DNA of 59,966 nt, taken from NCBI GenBank assembly GCA_025966225.1, contig JAOPVI010000082.1:1-59966 (forward strand), given 5' to 3'. Below, piece by piece: positions 1 to 8,335 of the stretch (position 1 is its first letter; each line of letters begins with the position of its first letter). A model generated the notes under the pieces. That model was given only the letters and a program-made list of their open reading frames with translations. It searched no databases and was not told where the DNA came from. The position numbers were made by a program, and so were the translations under genes. This DNA is from Mycobacterium sp. (GTDB taxonomy: Bacteria; Actinomycetota; Actinomycetes; Mycobacteriales; Mycobacteriaceae).

Positions 1-1
1 G

Positions 2-568
2 GTGGCGGCGATGGGTGGCCTGGACACCCTCGTCAACGCGGCCGGGATCCTCCGGTCGGCGCACTTCACCGACACCACACTGGCCGATTTCGAGCACGTG
101 GTGCGGATCAATCTCATCGGCACCTTCCTGGTCACGCGCGAGGCGATTCCGGCGCTGCGGCGGGGCAATTCGCCTGCCGTCGTCAACTTCAGCTCCACGT
201 CGGCGACCTTCGCCCACCCGTACATGTCCGCCTACGCGGCCTCCAAGGGCGGGATCCAGGCGATGACGCACGCCTTGGCCCTGGAGTTCAGCAAGGAACG
301 GATCCGCTTCAACAGCGTGCAGCCCGGCTCCATCTCGTCGGGGATGACCGACGGCGTCGGCGAGTCGAAGCAGAGCATCGGCCCCGGCCTGCCCGACGAC
401 ATGGACTTCTCGTTGCTCGGCAAGATCCAGGCGCTGTTGCCACTCGAGGGCGGCGCCATGTTCGCCAAGCCCGACGCGGTGGCCGCCGTGGTCGCGATGC
501 TCGGCTCCGACGACGCCTACTTCGTCACCGGCACCGAGGTGCGCATCGACGGTGGGACGCACATGTAA
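2..568 (+). CDS. SDR-family oxidoreductase, 5'-truncated by window edge
   Basis: The C-terminal 188 residues of a classical short-chain dehydrogenase/reductase. Visible are the NAAG motif near the start (NAAGIL), a catalytic serine region (NFSSTSATF), the YxxxK active site (YAASKGG) and the typical end (FVTGTEVRIDGGTHM). The Rossmann TGxxxGxG loop lies upstream of base 1, so the true start is outside the window and the GTG at base 2 is only an in-frame codon. Such enzymes use NAD(P)H to oxidise or reduce alcohol/keto substrates; the substrate cannot be read here. prfC follows about 60 bases downstream on the same strand. Confidence 0.85.
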   Translation: MAAMGGLDTLVNAAGILRSAHFTDTTLADFEHVVRINLIGTFLVTREAIPALRRGNSPAVVNFSSTSATFAHPYMSAYAASKGGIQAMTHALALEFSKERIRFNSVQPGSISSGMTDGVGESKQSIGPGLPDDMDFSLLGKIQALLPLEGGAMFAKPDAVAAVVAMLGSDDAYFVTGTEVRIDGGTHM

Positions 569-626
569 TCAGCGGGGTCGCCGCGATTATCGATCCGAGC
601 GTGCGGCCAATATCATTGACCGAGAT

Positions 627-2246
627 ATGACCGTCAATGACCTGGCCAGGCCTGCAAACAAAGTCTCCGCCGAAGCCGCCCGCCGCAGGACCTTCGCCGT
701 GATCAGCCACCCCGACGCGGGTAAATCCACGTTGACCGAGGCGCTGGTCCTCCATGCCAACGCCATCACCGAAGCGGGTGCGATCCACGGCAAGGCGGGT
801 CGGCGCGCGACCGTCTCTGACTGGATGGAGATGGAGAAGGCCAGAGGCATCTCGATCACGTCCACGGCGATGCAGTTCCCCTACCGCTCGAAGGCCGGGC
901 TCGACTGCGTGATCAATCTTCTCGACACCCCTGGCCACGCCGACTTCTCCGAAGACACCTACCGCGTGCTGACGGCCGTCGACTGCGCCGTGATGCTCAT
1001 CGACGCCGCGAAAGGCCTTGAGCCACAGACGCTCAAGCTCTTTCAGGTGTGCCGACACCGCCAGATTCCGATCATCACGGTGATCAACAAGTGGGACCGC
1101 CCCGGCCGCCATGCCCTCGAACTCATGGACGAGATCGAGGCGCGGATCGGACTGCGCCCAACACCACTGACCTGGCCAGTGGGCATCGCGGGCGAGTTCA
1201 AGGGCGTGCTCGACCGGCGGACCGGTGACTTCATCCGGTTCACCCGCACCGCAGGTGGCGCCAAGGCCGCACCCGAAGAGCACATCGCACCGGAGCAGGG
1301 CCACGAGGCCGCAGGGGGCGACTGGGACAACGCGGTCGACGAGTCCGAGCTCCTCGAGGCGGACGGCGCCGACTACGACCGCGAGACGTTCCTCGGCTGC
1401 CTGTCGACGCCGGTGCTGTTCACCTCCGCCGCCTTGAACTTCGGTGTGAATCAGCTGCTTGACGTGCTCGTTCAGCTTGCGCCCCCGCCCAGCGGCCAAC
1501 GCGACGTCGACGGCGACCTCCGACCGGTGGACGCGCCGTTCAGCGCCTTCGTGTTCAAAGTCCAGGCCGGCATGGACTCCGCGCACCGCGACCGCATCGC
1601 CTACGCGCGGGTGGTGTCGGGTTCCTTCGAACGTGGGGAGGTGCTCACCCACGCCACGACGGGGAAGCCCTTCGTCACCAAGTACGCGCAGTCCGTGTTC
1701 GGCCAACAGCGCTCGACCTTGGACACCGCGTGGCCGGGTGACGTGATCGGGCTCGCCAACGCCAACATGCTGCGCCCCGGCGACACCCTCTACCGCGACG
1801 TCCCCGTGCAGTACCCGCCGATCCCGAGCTTCTCGCCCGAGTACTTCGCGGTCGCCCGCGGTATCGACCCCAGCAAGCACAAGCAGTTCCGCAAGGGCAT
1901 CGAGCAGATGGAGCAGGAGGGCGTCGTTCAGGTACTGCGGTCGGATCGCCGCGGCGACCAGGCCCCCGTCTTCGCGGCCGTCGGGCCCATGCAGTTCGAG
2001 GTGGCCACTCATCGCATGGCAGCCGAACTCAGCGCGCCAATCCAACTGGAATCGCTGCCGTACACCGTGGCGCGCGCCGTGGATCCCGACGACGCGGAGT
2101 TCGTCAGCAGGCAGCCGTCGGTCGAGGTCCTGACGCGAACCGACGGCGTAATGCTCGCCATCTTCTCCACGAAGTGGCGGCTCGAAGGCTTCCAGCGCGA
2201 CAACCCCGAGGTGCAGCTGCACTCGCTGGTCGCCGCAGCGGATTAG
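627..2246 (+). CDS. prfC: Peptide chain release factor 3
   Basis: A translational GTPase of 539 residues that recycles RF1/RF2 from the ribosome after termination. G-motifs read SHPDAGKST (P-loop), DTPGHADF (G3) and NKWD (G4), followed by domain II and the RF3-specific C-terminal region (PMQFEVATHRM, KWRLEGFQRDNPEVQLH). An open frame runs upstream to 552, but the ATG at 627 starts just ahead of the conserved region (ARRRTFAVISHPDAGK) and gives the usual length. The gene ends five bases before a 63-bp palindrome that could act as a bidirectional terminator towards the convergent DUF559 gene. Confidence 0.95.
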   Translation: MTVNDLARPANKVSAEAARRRTFAVISHPDAGKSTLTEALVLHANAITEAGAIHGKAGRRATVSDWMEMEKARGISITSTAMQFPYRSKAGLDCVINLLDTPGHADFSEDTYRVLTAVDCAVMLIDAAKGLEPQTLKLFQVCRHRQIPIITVINKWDRPGRHALELMDEIEARIGLRPTPLTWPVGIAGEFKGVLDRRTGDFIRFTRTAGGAKAAPEEHIAPEQGHEAAGGDWDNAVDESELLEADGADYDRETFLGCLSTPVLFTSAALNFGVNQLLDVLVQLAPPPSGQRDVDGDLRPVDAPFSAFVFKVQAGMDSAHRDRIAYARVVSGSFERGEVLTHATTGKPFVTKYAQSVFGQQRSTLDTAWPGDVIGLANANMLRPGDTLYRDVPVQYPPIPSFSPEYFAVARGIDPSKHKQFRKGIEQMEQEGVVQVLRSDRRGDQAPVFAAVGPMQFEVATHRMAAELSAPIQLESLPYTVARAVDPDDAEFVSRQPSVEVLTRTDGVMLAIFSTKWRLEGFQRDNPEVQLHSLVAAAD

Positions 2247-2250
2247 TTGG

Positions 2251-2313
2251 CGTTGAGACTGCGCTGGCGGCGAGAACGTTCGAGTAGGCGTCGCCCTCAG
2301 TGCAGTCTCAACG
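2251..2313. repeat. 63-bp palindromic repeat, copy A
   Basis: An imperfect palindrome whose ends are CGTTGAGACTGC and its complement GCAGTCTCAACG. It is 59/63 identical to a second copy at 3199-3261. It lies between prfC and the convergent DUF559 gene and overlaps the last codons of the latter: read on the minus strand, the repeat supplies the tail A-L-R-L-H and the stop codon. It can form a long hairpin and could terminate transcription from both sides. Confidence 0.85.
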
Positions 2314-3136
2314 CCCACGCCCGGTTCACTCGCAGGATGATCTCCGACCGACGAGCCCCGGCCACGACGCGGATGTGCGTCCAACCGAGGTGCGCAATGT
2401 ATTCCGAGCGCACGATGTCGTTGCGAAACCGCGGGCGTTCGCGGTGGCCGTCTCCGTCGTACTCGACGGCGATCTTGGCGTGCTCCCACCCCATGTCGAG
2501 GTAGTACAACGGATGACTGTCGGGTCCCGGCACTGGTATCTGGGTCTGCGGCCGCGGAAATCCCGCGTTGATCAACAACATCCGCAACCACGTTTCCTTG
2601 GGCGACTCCGCCCCGGCATCGACGAGGTCGAGGACCCGATCCACCCGTCGCAGGCCCTTGACCTTCGGATGGCGATGGGCCAGGGCCTGCACCGCTGGAA
2701 GCTCGAAGCGAGTGGCCCTCGCTAACGCGTCGAGTCGTGCCACCGCCTGCCCCACTGGCCCCCGCCGGGCCAAGTCGAAAGCCGTTCGCTCCGCGGTCGT
2801 TACGGCCATGCCTTCAGTGCAAAGGACTTCATCGTCGAGCAACGTCTCGTTGCGGGTTATGACGCCATGTGGCGCTCGATGGTTGGGCCAGTTCAACTCG
2901 ATGGGCGTGTCGACGTCTACCCACTTGGCGCCGAGCACTGCTGACGCCGCAAGCCCGGAAACGACTCCATTGCGCCTAGACCACAGCCACGCCGCGGTGG
3001 TGCGGTCGGGGAGCGTCAGATCGACTCTCTTCGAGCCGTATACGTCTGGAAGCACACGGCGGTAGTCGGTCCTCAGCTCGTAGCGAGTGAGTGCACCGCT
3101 TGCCAGCGCCTCGCTGCCAATGAAGGTGCGCTGCAC
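2297..3136 (-). CDS. DUF559-type protein (AbiEi-like N-terminus, PD-(D/E)XK-like C-terminus)
   Basis: A 279-residue protein of a family common in mycobacterial genomes. The N-terminal third resembles the AbiEi-like winged-helix region (GALTRYELRTDYRRVLPDVY). The C-terminal part has the DUF559/Vsr-like nuclease core, with an aspartate (YYLDMGW) followed by IAVEYDGDGH and a basic helix (RNDIVRSEYIAHLGWTHIRV). The start is GTG at 3136. It is bracketed by two nearly identical palindromes, and its last codons are inside copy A. The family is sometimes annotated as antitoxin-like or endonuclease-like; no partner toxin gene is adjacent and its function is unknown. Confidence 0.75.
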   Translation of the reverse strand: MQRTFIGSEALASGALTRYELRTDYRRVLPDVYGSKRVDLTLPDRTTAAWLWSRRNGVVSGLAASAVLGAKWVDVDTPIELNWPNHRAPHGVITRNETLLDDEVLCTEGMAVTTAERTAFDLARRGPVGQAVARLDALARATRFELPAVQALAHRHPKVKGLRRVDRVLDLVDAGAESPKETWLRMLLINAGFPRPQTQIPVPGPDSHPLYYLDMGWEHAKIAVEYDGDGHRERPRFRNDIVRSEYIAHLGWTHIRVVAGARRSEIILRVNRAWALRLH

Positions 3137-3198
3137 ACGGGCACCGTGTCATGTGCCCTCGATTTTGGCCAACGGCTATCCACAGCTCCCCGAACTGT

Positions 3199-3261
3199 CG
3201 TTGAGACTGCGCTGGCGGCGAGAGTGTTCGAGTAGACGTCGCCCTCAGCGCAGTCTCAACG
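3199..3261. repeat. 63-bp palindromic repeat, copy B
   Basis: Second copy of the element at 2251-2313, differing at four positions (two adjacent to the centre, one in the second half, one in the right arm). It lies 63 bases upstream of the DUF559 start and just past the 3' end of the LLM oxidoreductase gene that is read in the same direction. The same outer arms (CGTTGAGACTGC / GCAGTCTCAACG) are intact. Both copies have the same orientation, so the DUF559 gene sits between direct repeats of a palindrome. Confidence 0.85.
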
Positions 3262-3286
3262 CATCGGTGGAATGGGAAGCTTCCGC

Positions 3287-4177
3287 TCACGCCTTGAGCA
3301 TCGGCGCGACCTCGGAGCCGACGAAGGTGACGAACGACTCGATGTCGACGTCGGCGGCGGGCTGCAGCACGACGGTGTTCGCGCCCGCGGCGAGCCAATC
3401 GCGCACGGACCTGGCGATGTCCTCGGCGCTACCAAATGCGGCGACGTCCTGCGTCGGGTCCAACTGCGAGAGTTCGAGCTCACGCATGGCATCCGCACGG
3501 GCGTCGGCTCCGGTGGCGGCGACGATGTTCACGATCACCGAGTGCGTGCCGGTGCGCCCGGCCCGCTCCAACCCGGAGTTGATGTGGCCCAGCGCTTCTC
3601 GAACGCCGTCGGGCGTGGTGCCGCTGGTGAGAATGGTCCCGTTCGACAGTTCACCGCTGAGTGCCAACGTTCGCGGACCCGTCGCCGCGGCCAGCAGTTC
3701 GATGTCCGGATTCGGTGGCCACTCCAGACAGACGTCGGCCAGCTGAACGTAGCGTCCTGAATAGGTGACGGTTTCGCCGCGCAATAGTGCGGTGAGGCAG
3801 GTGAGGTACTCGCGCAGGTACGTCATCGGCGACGAAACTCTGGCACCGATCTGCCCCATCCAGTCCTGCACCCCGTGGCCGACGCCAATGCGAACCCGTC
3901 CGGGGAAGGCTCGCTCCAGGGTGGCGAACTCCATTGCCGTCAGCGCGACGTTGCGCATGGGCGCAGGCAACACCCCGACGCCCACCGTGAGGGTGTCGCT
4001 GTGCGACAACGCAATCGCGGCGGCCGAGATCCCACCATGGGCGAAGCAGTCCTCCCAGAGCCACAACTCGTCCAGCCCCGCGGCATCGGCGGCGCGGGCC
4101 GCGGCCGCGAGTCGTTCCGGCGCCAATTGCGGGCGGAATACACAACCCACCCGGGGTGGCGCACTCGGCGTAGTCAT
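3287..4177 (-). CDS. LLM-class F420-dependent oxidoreductase
   Basis: A 296-residue luciferase-like TIM-barrel protein. The start MTTPSAPPRVGCVFRP is followed by AAARAADAAGLDELWLWED, IALSHSDTLTVGVGVLP, the family segment RVRIGVGHGVQDWMGQIG, and LREYLTCLTALLRGETVTYSG. These features match mycobacterial F420- (or FMN-) dependent oxidoreductases. The ATG at 4177 overlaps the TGA of the upstream TetR gene as ATGA, so a much longer upstream in-frame extension was rejected. The pair is probably cotranscribed and controlled by that TetR protein. Confidence 0.85.
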   Translation of the reverse strand: MTTPSAPPRVGCVFRPQLAPERLAAAARAADAAGLDELWLWEDCFAHGGISAAAIALSHSDTLTVGVGVLPAPMRNVALTAMEFATLERAFPGRVRIGVGHGVQDWMGQIGARVSSPMTYLREYLTCLTALLRGETVTYSGRYVQLADVCLEWPPNPDIELLAAATGPRTLALSGELSNGTILTSGTTPDGVREALGHINSGLERAGRTGTHSVIVNIVAATGADARADAMRELELSQLDPTQDVAAFGSAEDIARSVRDWLAAGANTVVLQPAADVDIESFVTFVGSEVAPMLKA

Positions 4178-4788
4178 CGGCGAAGGTCCTCGATGATGCG
4201 CTGACGAACGTAGTTCCACGTTCGGGTGTCCCGTCGTACGTTGCCCACGCCTTCCACCAGGGCGGCGCCGCGGGCGGTGATGACCGCGAACCGCACCTTC
4301 ATGTCGATGTCGGCGGCCGCGGCGATCTTCGCACCAAACATCGCTTCCGCGCGGCTGGCAATGTGTCGGTCGGTGGCGTCGAAGATGGGGACGATGCGGT
4401 CCATCAGCGCCCGGTCGTTGCGGGCCCCGGCGTGGGTGGCCACCGCGGCGTGGAAGACGACGCTGTGAAATAGCGCGTACAGGATGTCGAGGGCGTCGGC
4501 CAGCCGTTTGGGCCCTGGGCGCAGAGTGAGCAGCTGCGCGTCGAACTCGGCGAGCCCCTCGGAGACGGCCTGCGCGAGCACCTCGGCGATTAGCTCCGTC
4601 TTGTTCAGGAAGTGATGCAACAAGCCGCCGCGGGACAGCCCCGAATCTGCCGCGATCGACGCGAACGTGGTGGCCTGGTAACCACGATCGGCGAGTGAGA
4701 CCAGAGTCGCGTCGACGATGGCGCGACGAGCCGCGTCGATGCGCTGCTGCTGGGTGCGGCGCGGTGTTCGCTGTGCCGTAGCTGCCAC
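4174..4788 (-). CDS. TetR-family transcriptional regulator
   Basis: A 204-residue regulator with a TetR-type N-terminal helix-turn-helix: IVDATLVSLADRGYQATTF, then IAADSGLSRGGLLHHFLNKTELIAEVL. A larger ligand-binding helical domain follows. The GTG start at 4788 leaves the palindromic operator immediately upstream; the ATG at 4887 would run through that operator and is unlikely. It is divergent from an acyl-CoA synthetase gene and coupled (ATGA) to the LLM oxidoreductase, so it probably represses both directions in response to a lipid or acyl-CoA type ligand (inference). Confidence 0.88.
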   Translation of the reverse strand: MAATAQRTPRRTQQQRIDAARRAIVDATLVSLADRGYQATTFASIAADSGLSRGGLLHHFLNKTELIAEVLAQAVSEGLAEFDAQLLTLRPGPKRLADALDILYALFHSVVFHAAVATHAGARNDRALMDRIVPIFDATDRHIASRAEAMFGAKIAAAADIDMKVRFAVITARGAALVEGVGNVRRDTRTWNYVRQRIIEDLRR

Positions 4789-4797
4789 CCCGCGAGC

Positions 4798-4841
4798 ATA
4801 CCGGATGACAGTCCGGTATTGACAGGACGACCGTCCGGTAT
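4798..4841. promoter_or_regulatory. Candidate TetR operator in divergent promoter
   Basis: The inverted repeat TACCGGA-N6-TCCGGTA occupies 4799-4818, and a further half-site GTCCGGTAT lies at 4833-4841. All are in the 88-bp gap between the tetR start and the synthetase start. A TTGACA hexamer at 4819-4824 abuts the palindrome and could be a -35 box for the synthetase. The position and symmetry fit binding by the adjacent TetR protein. Confidence 0.65.
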
Positions 4842-4876
4842 CTAGCGTGAGAAGTCCGCAGAGCCGAGGAATCGCC

Positions 4877-6427
4877 GTGTATCTCACGCAAACGCTTCAT
4901 CGTCAGCTTCAGCAAGTCCCCGACCGCACCCTGACCATCTGCGGGCAGCGAACCCGGTCCGTGGCCCAGTCGGTGGATCGGATCGCCCGCCTCGCAGGCG
5001 CCCTGCACGGCCTCGGCCTCGAGCCCGGAGCCCGCGTCGGCATCATGGCGTTGAACTCCGACAGGTACCACGAATACCTGCTGGCGGTCCCTTGGGCGGG
5101 TGGTGTGCTGAACCCCATCAACATCCGTTGGAGCGCAGCCGAAGTCGCGTACTCGCTCGTCGACTGCGATACGCGCATGCTCGTCGTCGACGACGCCTTC
5201 GTCAGCCTGTTGCCGGACCTGCGCGATCAGGCGCCGAACCTGCAGACCGTCATCCACTGTGGGGACGGGCCGACGCCGGACGGCGCGCTGGACTACGAGC
5301 GCCTGATCGCCGACGCCCAACCGGCAGCGGACGTACGCCGGGGCGGCAGCGACCTGCTCGGTGTCTTCTACACCGGAGGTACCGCCGGTCGTCCCAAGGG
5401 CGTAATGCTGAGCCACGACAACCTTTTCGCGTCCACCATGGGCGCTCTGGCGACTGCGGACATCATCACGGGCAACGGCCGTCAATTGAGCGCCGCGCCC
5501 TTGTTCCATCTGGCCGGGCTCACCGCATGGGCCATGGGACTGCTCACCGGCGCGGTCCAGGTCCTCGTACCGATGTTCACTCCGGCAGGGGTCGCGACCG
5601 CCATCGAGGCGCACGGCATCACCGACATGATGATGGTACCCACCATGATCCAGATGCTCGTCGACTCCCCCGAGGCCGCCGACGTGGACCTGAGCAGCGT
5701 CCGACGGATCATCTACGGTGCGTCCCCCATGGCTCAATCCGTGCTAAAACGCGCCCAGACTCGAATGCCCGCAGCAGGCTTCCTGCAGGCGTACGGCATG
5801 ACCGAACTTGCGCCCGTCGCCACGATCCTTACTCCCGAGGACCACTCCAATCCCGTGCTTGCACGCTCCGCAGGCCGCGCCGCCGCCAGCGTGGAGGTCC
5901 GGATCGTCGGCCCCGACGACGCCGAACTGCCACGCGGACAGGTCGGCGAGATCGTGGCCCGCGGCGACAACGTCATGCTCGGCTACTGGAACCAACCCGA
6001 GTTGACCGCCGCTGCCGTGGTGGACGGCTGGATGCACACCGGGGATGCCGGTTACATGGATGACGCCGGTTACGTGTTCGTCGTCGACCGCATCAAGGAC
6101 ATGATCATCACCGGCGGAGAGAACGTCTACTCGGCCGAAGTCGAGAACGCCCTCGCCAAACACGACGCCGTCGCGGCATGCGCAGTCATCGGGGTGCCCG
6201 ACGACCAGTGGGGCGAACGCGTCCACGCCGTCGTGGTGTTCCAACCCGGCACCAGCGCAAGCGAATCCGAGCTGCGGGACTTCTGCCGCCAGCACATCGC
6301 CAATTACAAGCTGCCCAGGAGCGTCGCCGTGGTCGATGCCCTACCGCTGTCGAGCGCAGGAAAGGTGCTCAAGGGCGAGCTGCGACAGCACTATACGGAG
6401 GGCGCTAGCTGCCCTGCTCGATCGTGA
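4877..6427 (+). CDS. Acyl-CoA synthetase (ANL superfamily, fatty-acid--CoA ligase-like)
   Basis: A 516-residue adenylate-forming ligase expected to activate a carboxylic acid to its CoA thioester. It has the phosphate-binding loop YTGGTAGRPKG, the QAYGMTELAP motif, GYWNQPE, the hinge region HTGDAGYMDDAGYVFVVDR with IKDMIITGGENVY, and the catalytic lysine in SSAGKVLKGELR. GTG 4877 is preferred over GTG 4847 because GAGGA sits six bases upstream. It is divergent from tetR. Its last 23 bases overlap the 3' end of the convergent FHA gene. Substrate chain length cannot be read from sequence. Confidence 0.88.
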   Translation: MYLTQTLHRQLQQVPDRTLTICGQRTRSVAQSVDRIARLAGALHGLGLEPGARVGIMALNSDRYHEYLLAVPWAGGVLNPINIRWSAAEVAYSLVDCDTRMLVVDDAFVSLLPDLRDQAPNLQTVIHCGDGPTPDGALDYERLIADAQPAADVRRGGSDLLGVFYTGGTAGRPKGVMLSHDNLFASTMGALATADIITGNGRQLSAAPLFHLAGLTAWAMGLLTGAVQVLVPMFTPAGVATAIEAHGITDMMMVPTMIQMLVDSPEAADVDLSSVRRIIYGASPMAQSVLKRAQTRMPAAGFLQAYGMTELAPVATILTPEDHSNPVLARSAGRAAASVEVRIVGPDDAELPRGQVGEIVARGDNVMLGYWNQPELTAAAVVDGWMHTGDAGYMDDAGYVFVVDRIKDMIITGGENVYSAEVENALAKHDAVAACAVIGVPDDQWGERVHAVVVFQPGTSASESELRDFCRQHIANYKLPRSVAVVDALPLSSAGKVLKGELRQHYTEGASCPARS

Positions 6428-7034
6428 TCGTGGTCCATGCACCGACGTGGATGCGGTCCCCGTCCACGAGTGGGGTTTCGACGTTCTGCTGCAGGAGGGT
6501 GTCACTGCCGTTGAGACTGGTGCCGTTCGTCGAACCGAGGTCGGTGACTGTGATCCCCGAATCGCGCATCCGCAGCACCGCATGCTGTCCGGACACGCCG
6601 CGGTCGGAGGGATGGATGCCGAGGTCGATCTCCGGCTGCACACCCTGGTCGCGGTTACCCCGTCCGATCAGTGCGGTGCTGCCCTCCAACGAGATTCGGC
6701 GGACCGGGAAGAATTGCGGAAAGTCGACGGTCTCAGGGCCCTCGCGGGCAAGCACGCGTTCGTAGAACTCACGGTCGGCAGCGACGACGGCAGTCCATCC
6801 CACCGCGGTCACCTCTGTTCCGGTCTGCACGGGTGTCGCAGGCGCGGGCAGAGCGGAATCGTGTCCGCACGTCTCGCAGAAGCGGCCGCTCACCGCGAAC
6901 CCGCACGCTGGGCACGGCTTCGCAACGGGCGTGGGCGCTGAATTGCGTTGCGCTGCAGGGGGTCCAATCGGGGACCCGCACACGTCGCAATAGTCCGCGG
7001 CTGTTGAGTTGTGTCCTTCTGCGCAGGTGGGCAT
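6405..7034 (-). CDS. FHA-domain protein with two N-terminal zinc ribbons
   Basis: A 209-residue protein and last gene of the PknG-like operon. Cys/His groups at C4-H8-C16-C19 and C41-C44-C53-C56 form two zinc-ribbon-like knuckles. A C-terminal forkhead-associated domain follows: ALIGRGNRDQ, the SGQH segment, DLGSTNGTSLNG. FHA domains bind phosphothreonine, so this is the likely phospho-reader or substrate of the nearby kinase, by analogy with GarA/OdhI and canonical PknG. Unlike GarA it has zinc ribbons and no visible ETTS phosphorylation motif. Its start shares one base with the stop of the VWA gene (TGATG). Confidence 0.88.
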   Translation of the reverse strand: MPTCAEGHNSTAADYCDVCGSPIGPPAAQRNSAPTPVAKPCPACGFAVSGRFCETCGHDSALPAPATPVQTGTEVTAVGWTAVVAADREFYERVLAREGPETVDFPQFFPVRRISLEGSTALIGRGNRDQGVQPEIDLGIHPSDRGVSGQHAVLRMRDSGITVTDLGSTNGTSLNGSDTLLQQNVETPLVDGDRIHVGAWTTITIEQGS

Positions 7035-8335
7035 CAGGTCTCCTTCCGTACGCGAGCGGTCTTCGTCGACCTGGCGTCGAGCGCCATCTCGTCAGCCGCG
7101 GCGACCTCGCGCTTCAGCCGAGCCGTTCCGGTCCGCTCATCGACCTCGATGACTCCTCTGAGCAGCTTGGCCGTTCCGTCATTGCCCGACTCCACGGCGA
7201 GTTCCATGGCGCGCTGCAGTTTCGCGGTCGCGGTCGCAACGTCCCCGCTCTTGCGTGCGCTCAGGCCGTCCTGCACGGCTTGTGCGAGCTCCGCCTGACC
7301 GGTGTAGTGCGCCACCCGGCGACTGATCCGCGCCGACAACTCAGTGTCGGCGGTCCACAGTGCCTTGACGAGTCCCTCGCCGACGACCTCGTCGCCCGCG
7401 ACGACGCTGATCCGCGCGGCCAGCTTCTCGCGCCCGGCCGCCGCGGGTTCGACCTCGACCTGAACGTGGTAGTCGCGATCCTCGGCGCCCCACGAGCCCA
7501 GTGGATACTCGCCCGTCTGATTCCCCGATTCGACGCGCCTGCCGGTCAGATCCTCGACCGTCGGCGCGACCTGCTTGACGAACTCGACGCCGGCGCCTGC
7601 CGGAGTCCACAGTCGCAAGGTGAGGTCGGGAATCGTCTTGCCCATGGACACGCGCATCATCGCGGCGAAGTCGTCTGCGAGATCTGCGGCATCGGCGACG
7701 ATGTCCACGGTTCCCATCAGTGCGGACGAAATCGAGCGCAGTTCCTCGACGTGCCAGCTGGTGCCGACGCCACGGCAATCGCACGTGAATTCGCCCACGC
7801 TCAACGCGATTTCGGTTTGCAGTTCTTCGGGCGTTTCGTGCTCGTCCTTGCCATCGGTGAGCAGGATCGCGTGGGTGAGGGCGCCAGGGTGCCGTCCGAC
7901 GATTCCGCGGACGTATGCGAGCCAGGTGCCCATCGCGGTGCCGCCGTTGGGCCGCAGGCCGTCGACGGCGCGCGCGGCCGCCGCCCTTGTCGACGCGCTT
8001 GCCCGCACCGGCATTCCATCGGTGGGGAAGATGGGCGCGGCCTGCCCGGTGCCTGCCACGATCGCGAAGTACGTGCCATCGATGAGCTCGTCGATGGCAG
8101 CGGTGGTGGCGCGTTTCGCGCCGTCGAATTTGCCCTCTGGCTTCAACATGGAAGTCGAGCAGTCGATGATGATGGCCTCGACCCGCTCCGGCGCCGTAGC
8201 TGCCGCTGCCGCAGCCGCCGCAAGGTCGCTTCCTGCGGTGATGCTGACGATCGCGTCGACCGTGCCCGTTCCCTCGGCGAGGTATGGGTTGTGGTCGATG
8301 TCGACGGAAATGCCCTGCTGTTCATCCGAACTCAT
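7034..8335 (-). CDS. VWA-domain protein of the PknG-like operon
   Basis: A 433-residue protein with no signal peptide, so probably cytoplasmic. A von Willebrand A domain starts near residue 50, with the MIDAS motif D58-x-S60-x-S62 (DCSTSM), a downstream threonine (NGGTAMGTW) and HAILLTDGKDEH. The C-terminal half is mainly beta then helical, without a recognised domain. VWA domains of this kind bind a metal and mediate protein-protein contacts. ATGA couples its start to the PP2C stop and TGATG couples its stop to the FHA start, placing it firmly in the signalling operon. Its exact role is unknown. Confidence 0.87.
   Translation of the reverse strand: MSSDEQQGISVDIDHNPYLAEGTGTVDAIVSITAGSDLAAAAAAAATAPERVEAIIIDCSTSMLKPEGKFDGAKRATTAAIDELIDGTYFAIVAGTGQAAPIFPTDGMPVRASASTRAAAARAVDGLRPNGGTAMGTWLAYVRGIVGRHPGALTHAILLTDGKDEHETPEELQTEIALSVGEFTCDCRGVGTSWHVEELRSISSALMGTVDIVADAADLADDFAAMMRVSMGKTIPDLTLRLWTPAGAGVEFVKQVAPTVEDLTGRRVESGNQTGEYPLGSWGAEDRDYHVQVEVEPAAAGREKLAARISVVAGDEVVGEGLVKALWTADTELSARISRRVAHYTGQAELAQAVQDGLSARKSGDVATATAKLQRAMELAVESGNDGTAKLLRGVIEVDERTGTARLKREVAAADEMALDARSTKTARVRKET

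Noticed and set aside
525-2591. A 688-codon minus-strand open frame across prfC
   Set aside because: It is the antisense shadow of a certain gene; composition is Arg/His/Val-rich with no family resemblance.
2251-3261. Classical insertion sequence with terminal repeats
   Set aside because: The repeats are direct copies of a palindrome, there is no transposase and no target duplication could be identified.
4178-5737. N-terminal extension of the LLM oxidoreductase through the TetR gene
   Set aside because: The extension covers tetR in another frame and low-complexity sequence; the ATG at 4177 in an ATGA overlap is the natural start.
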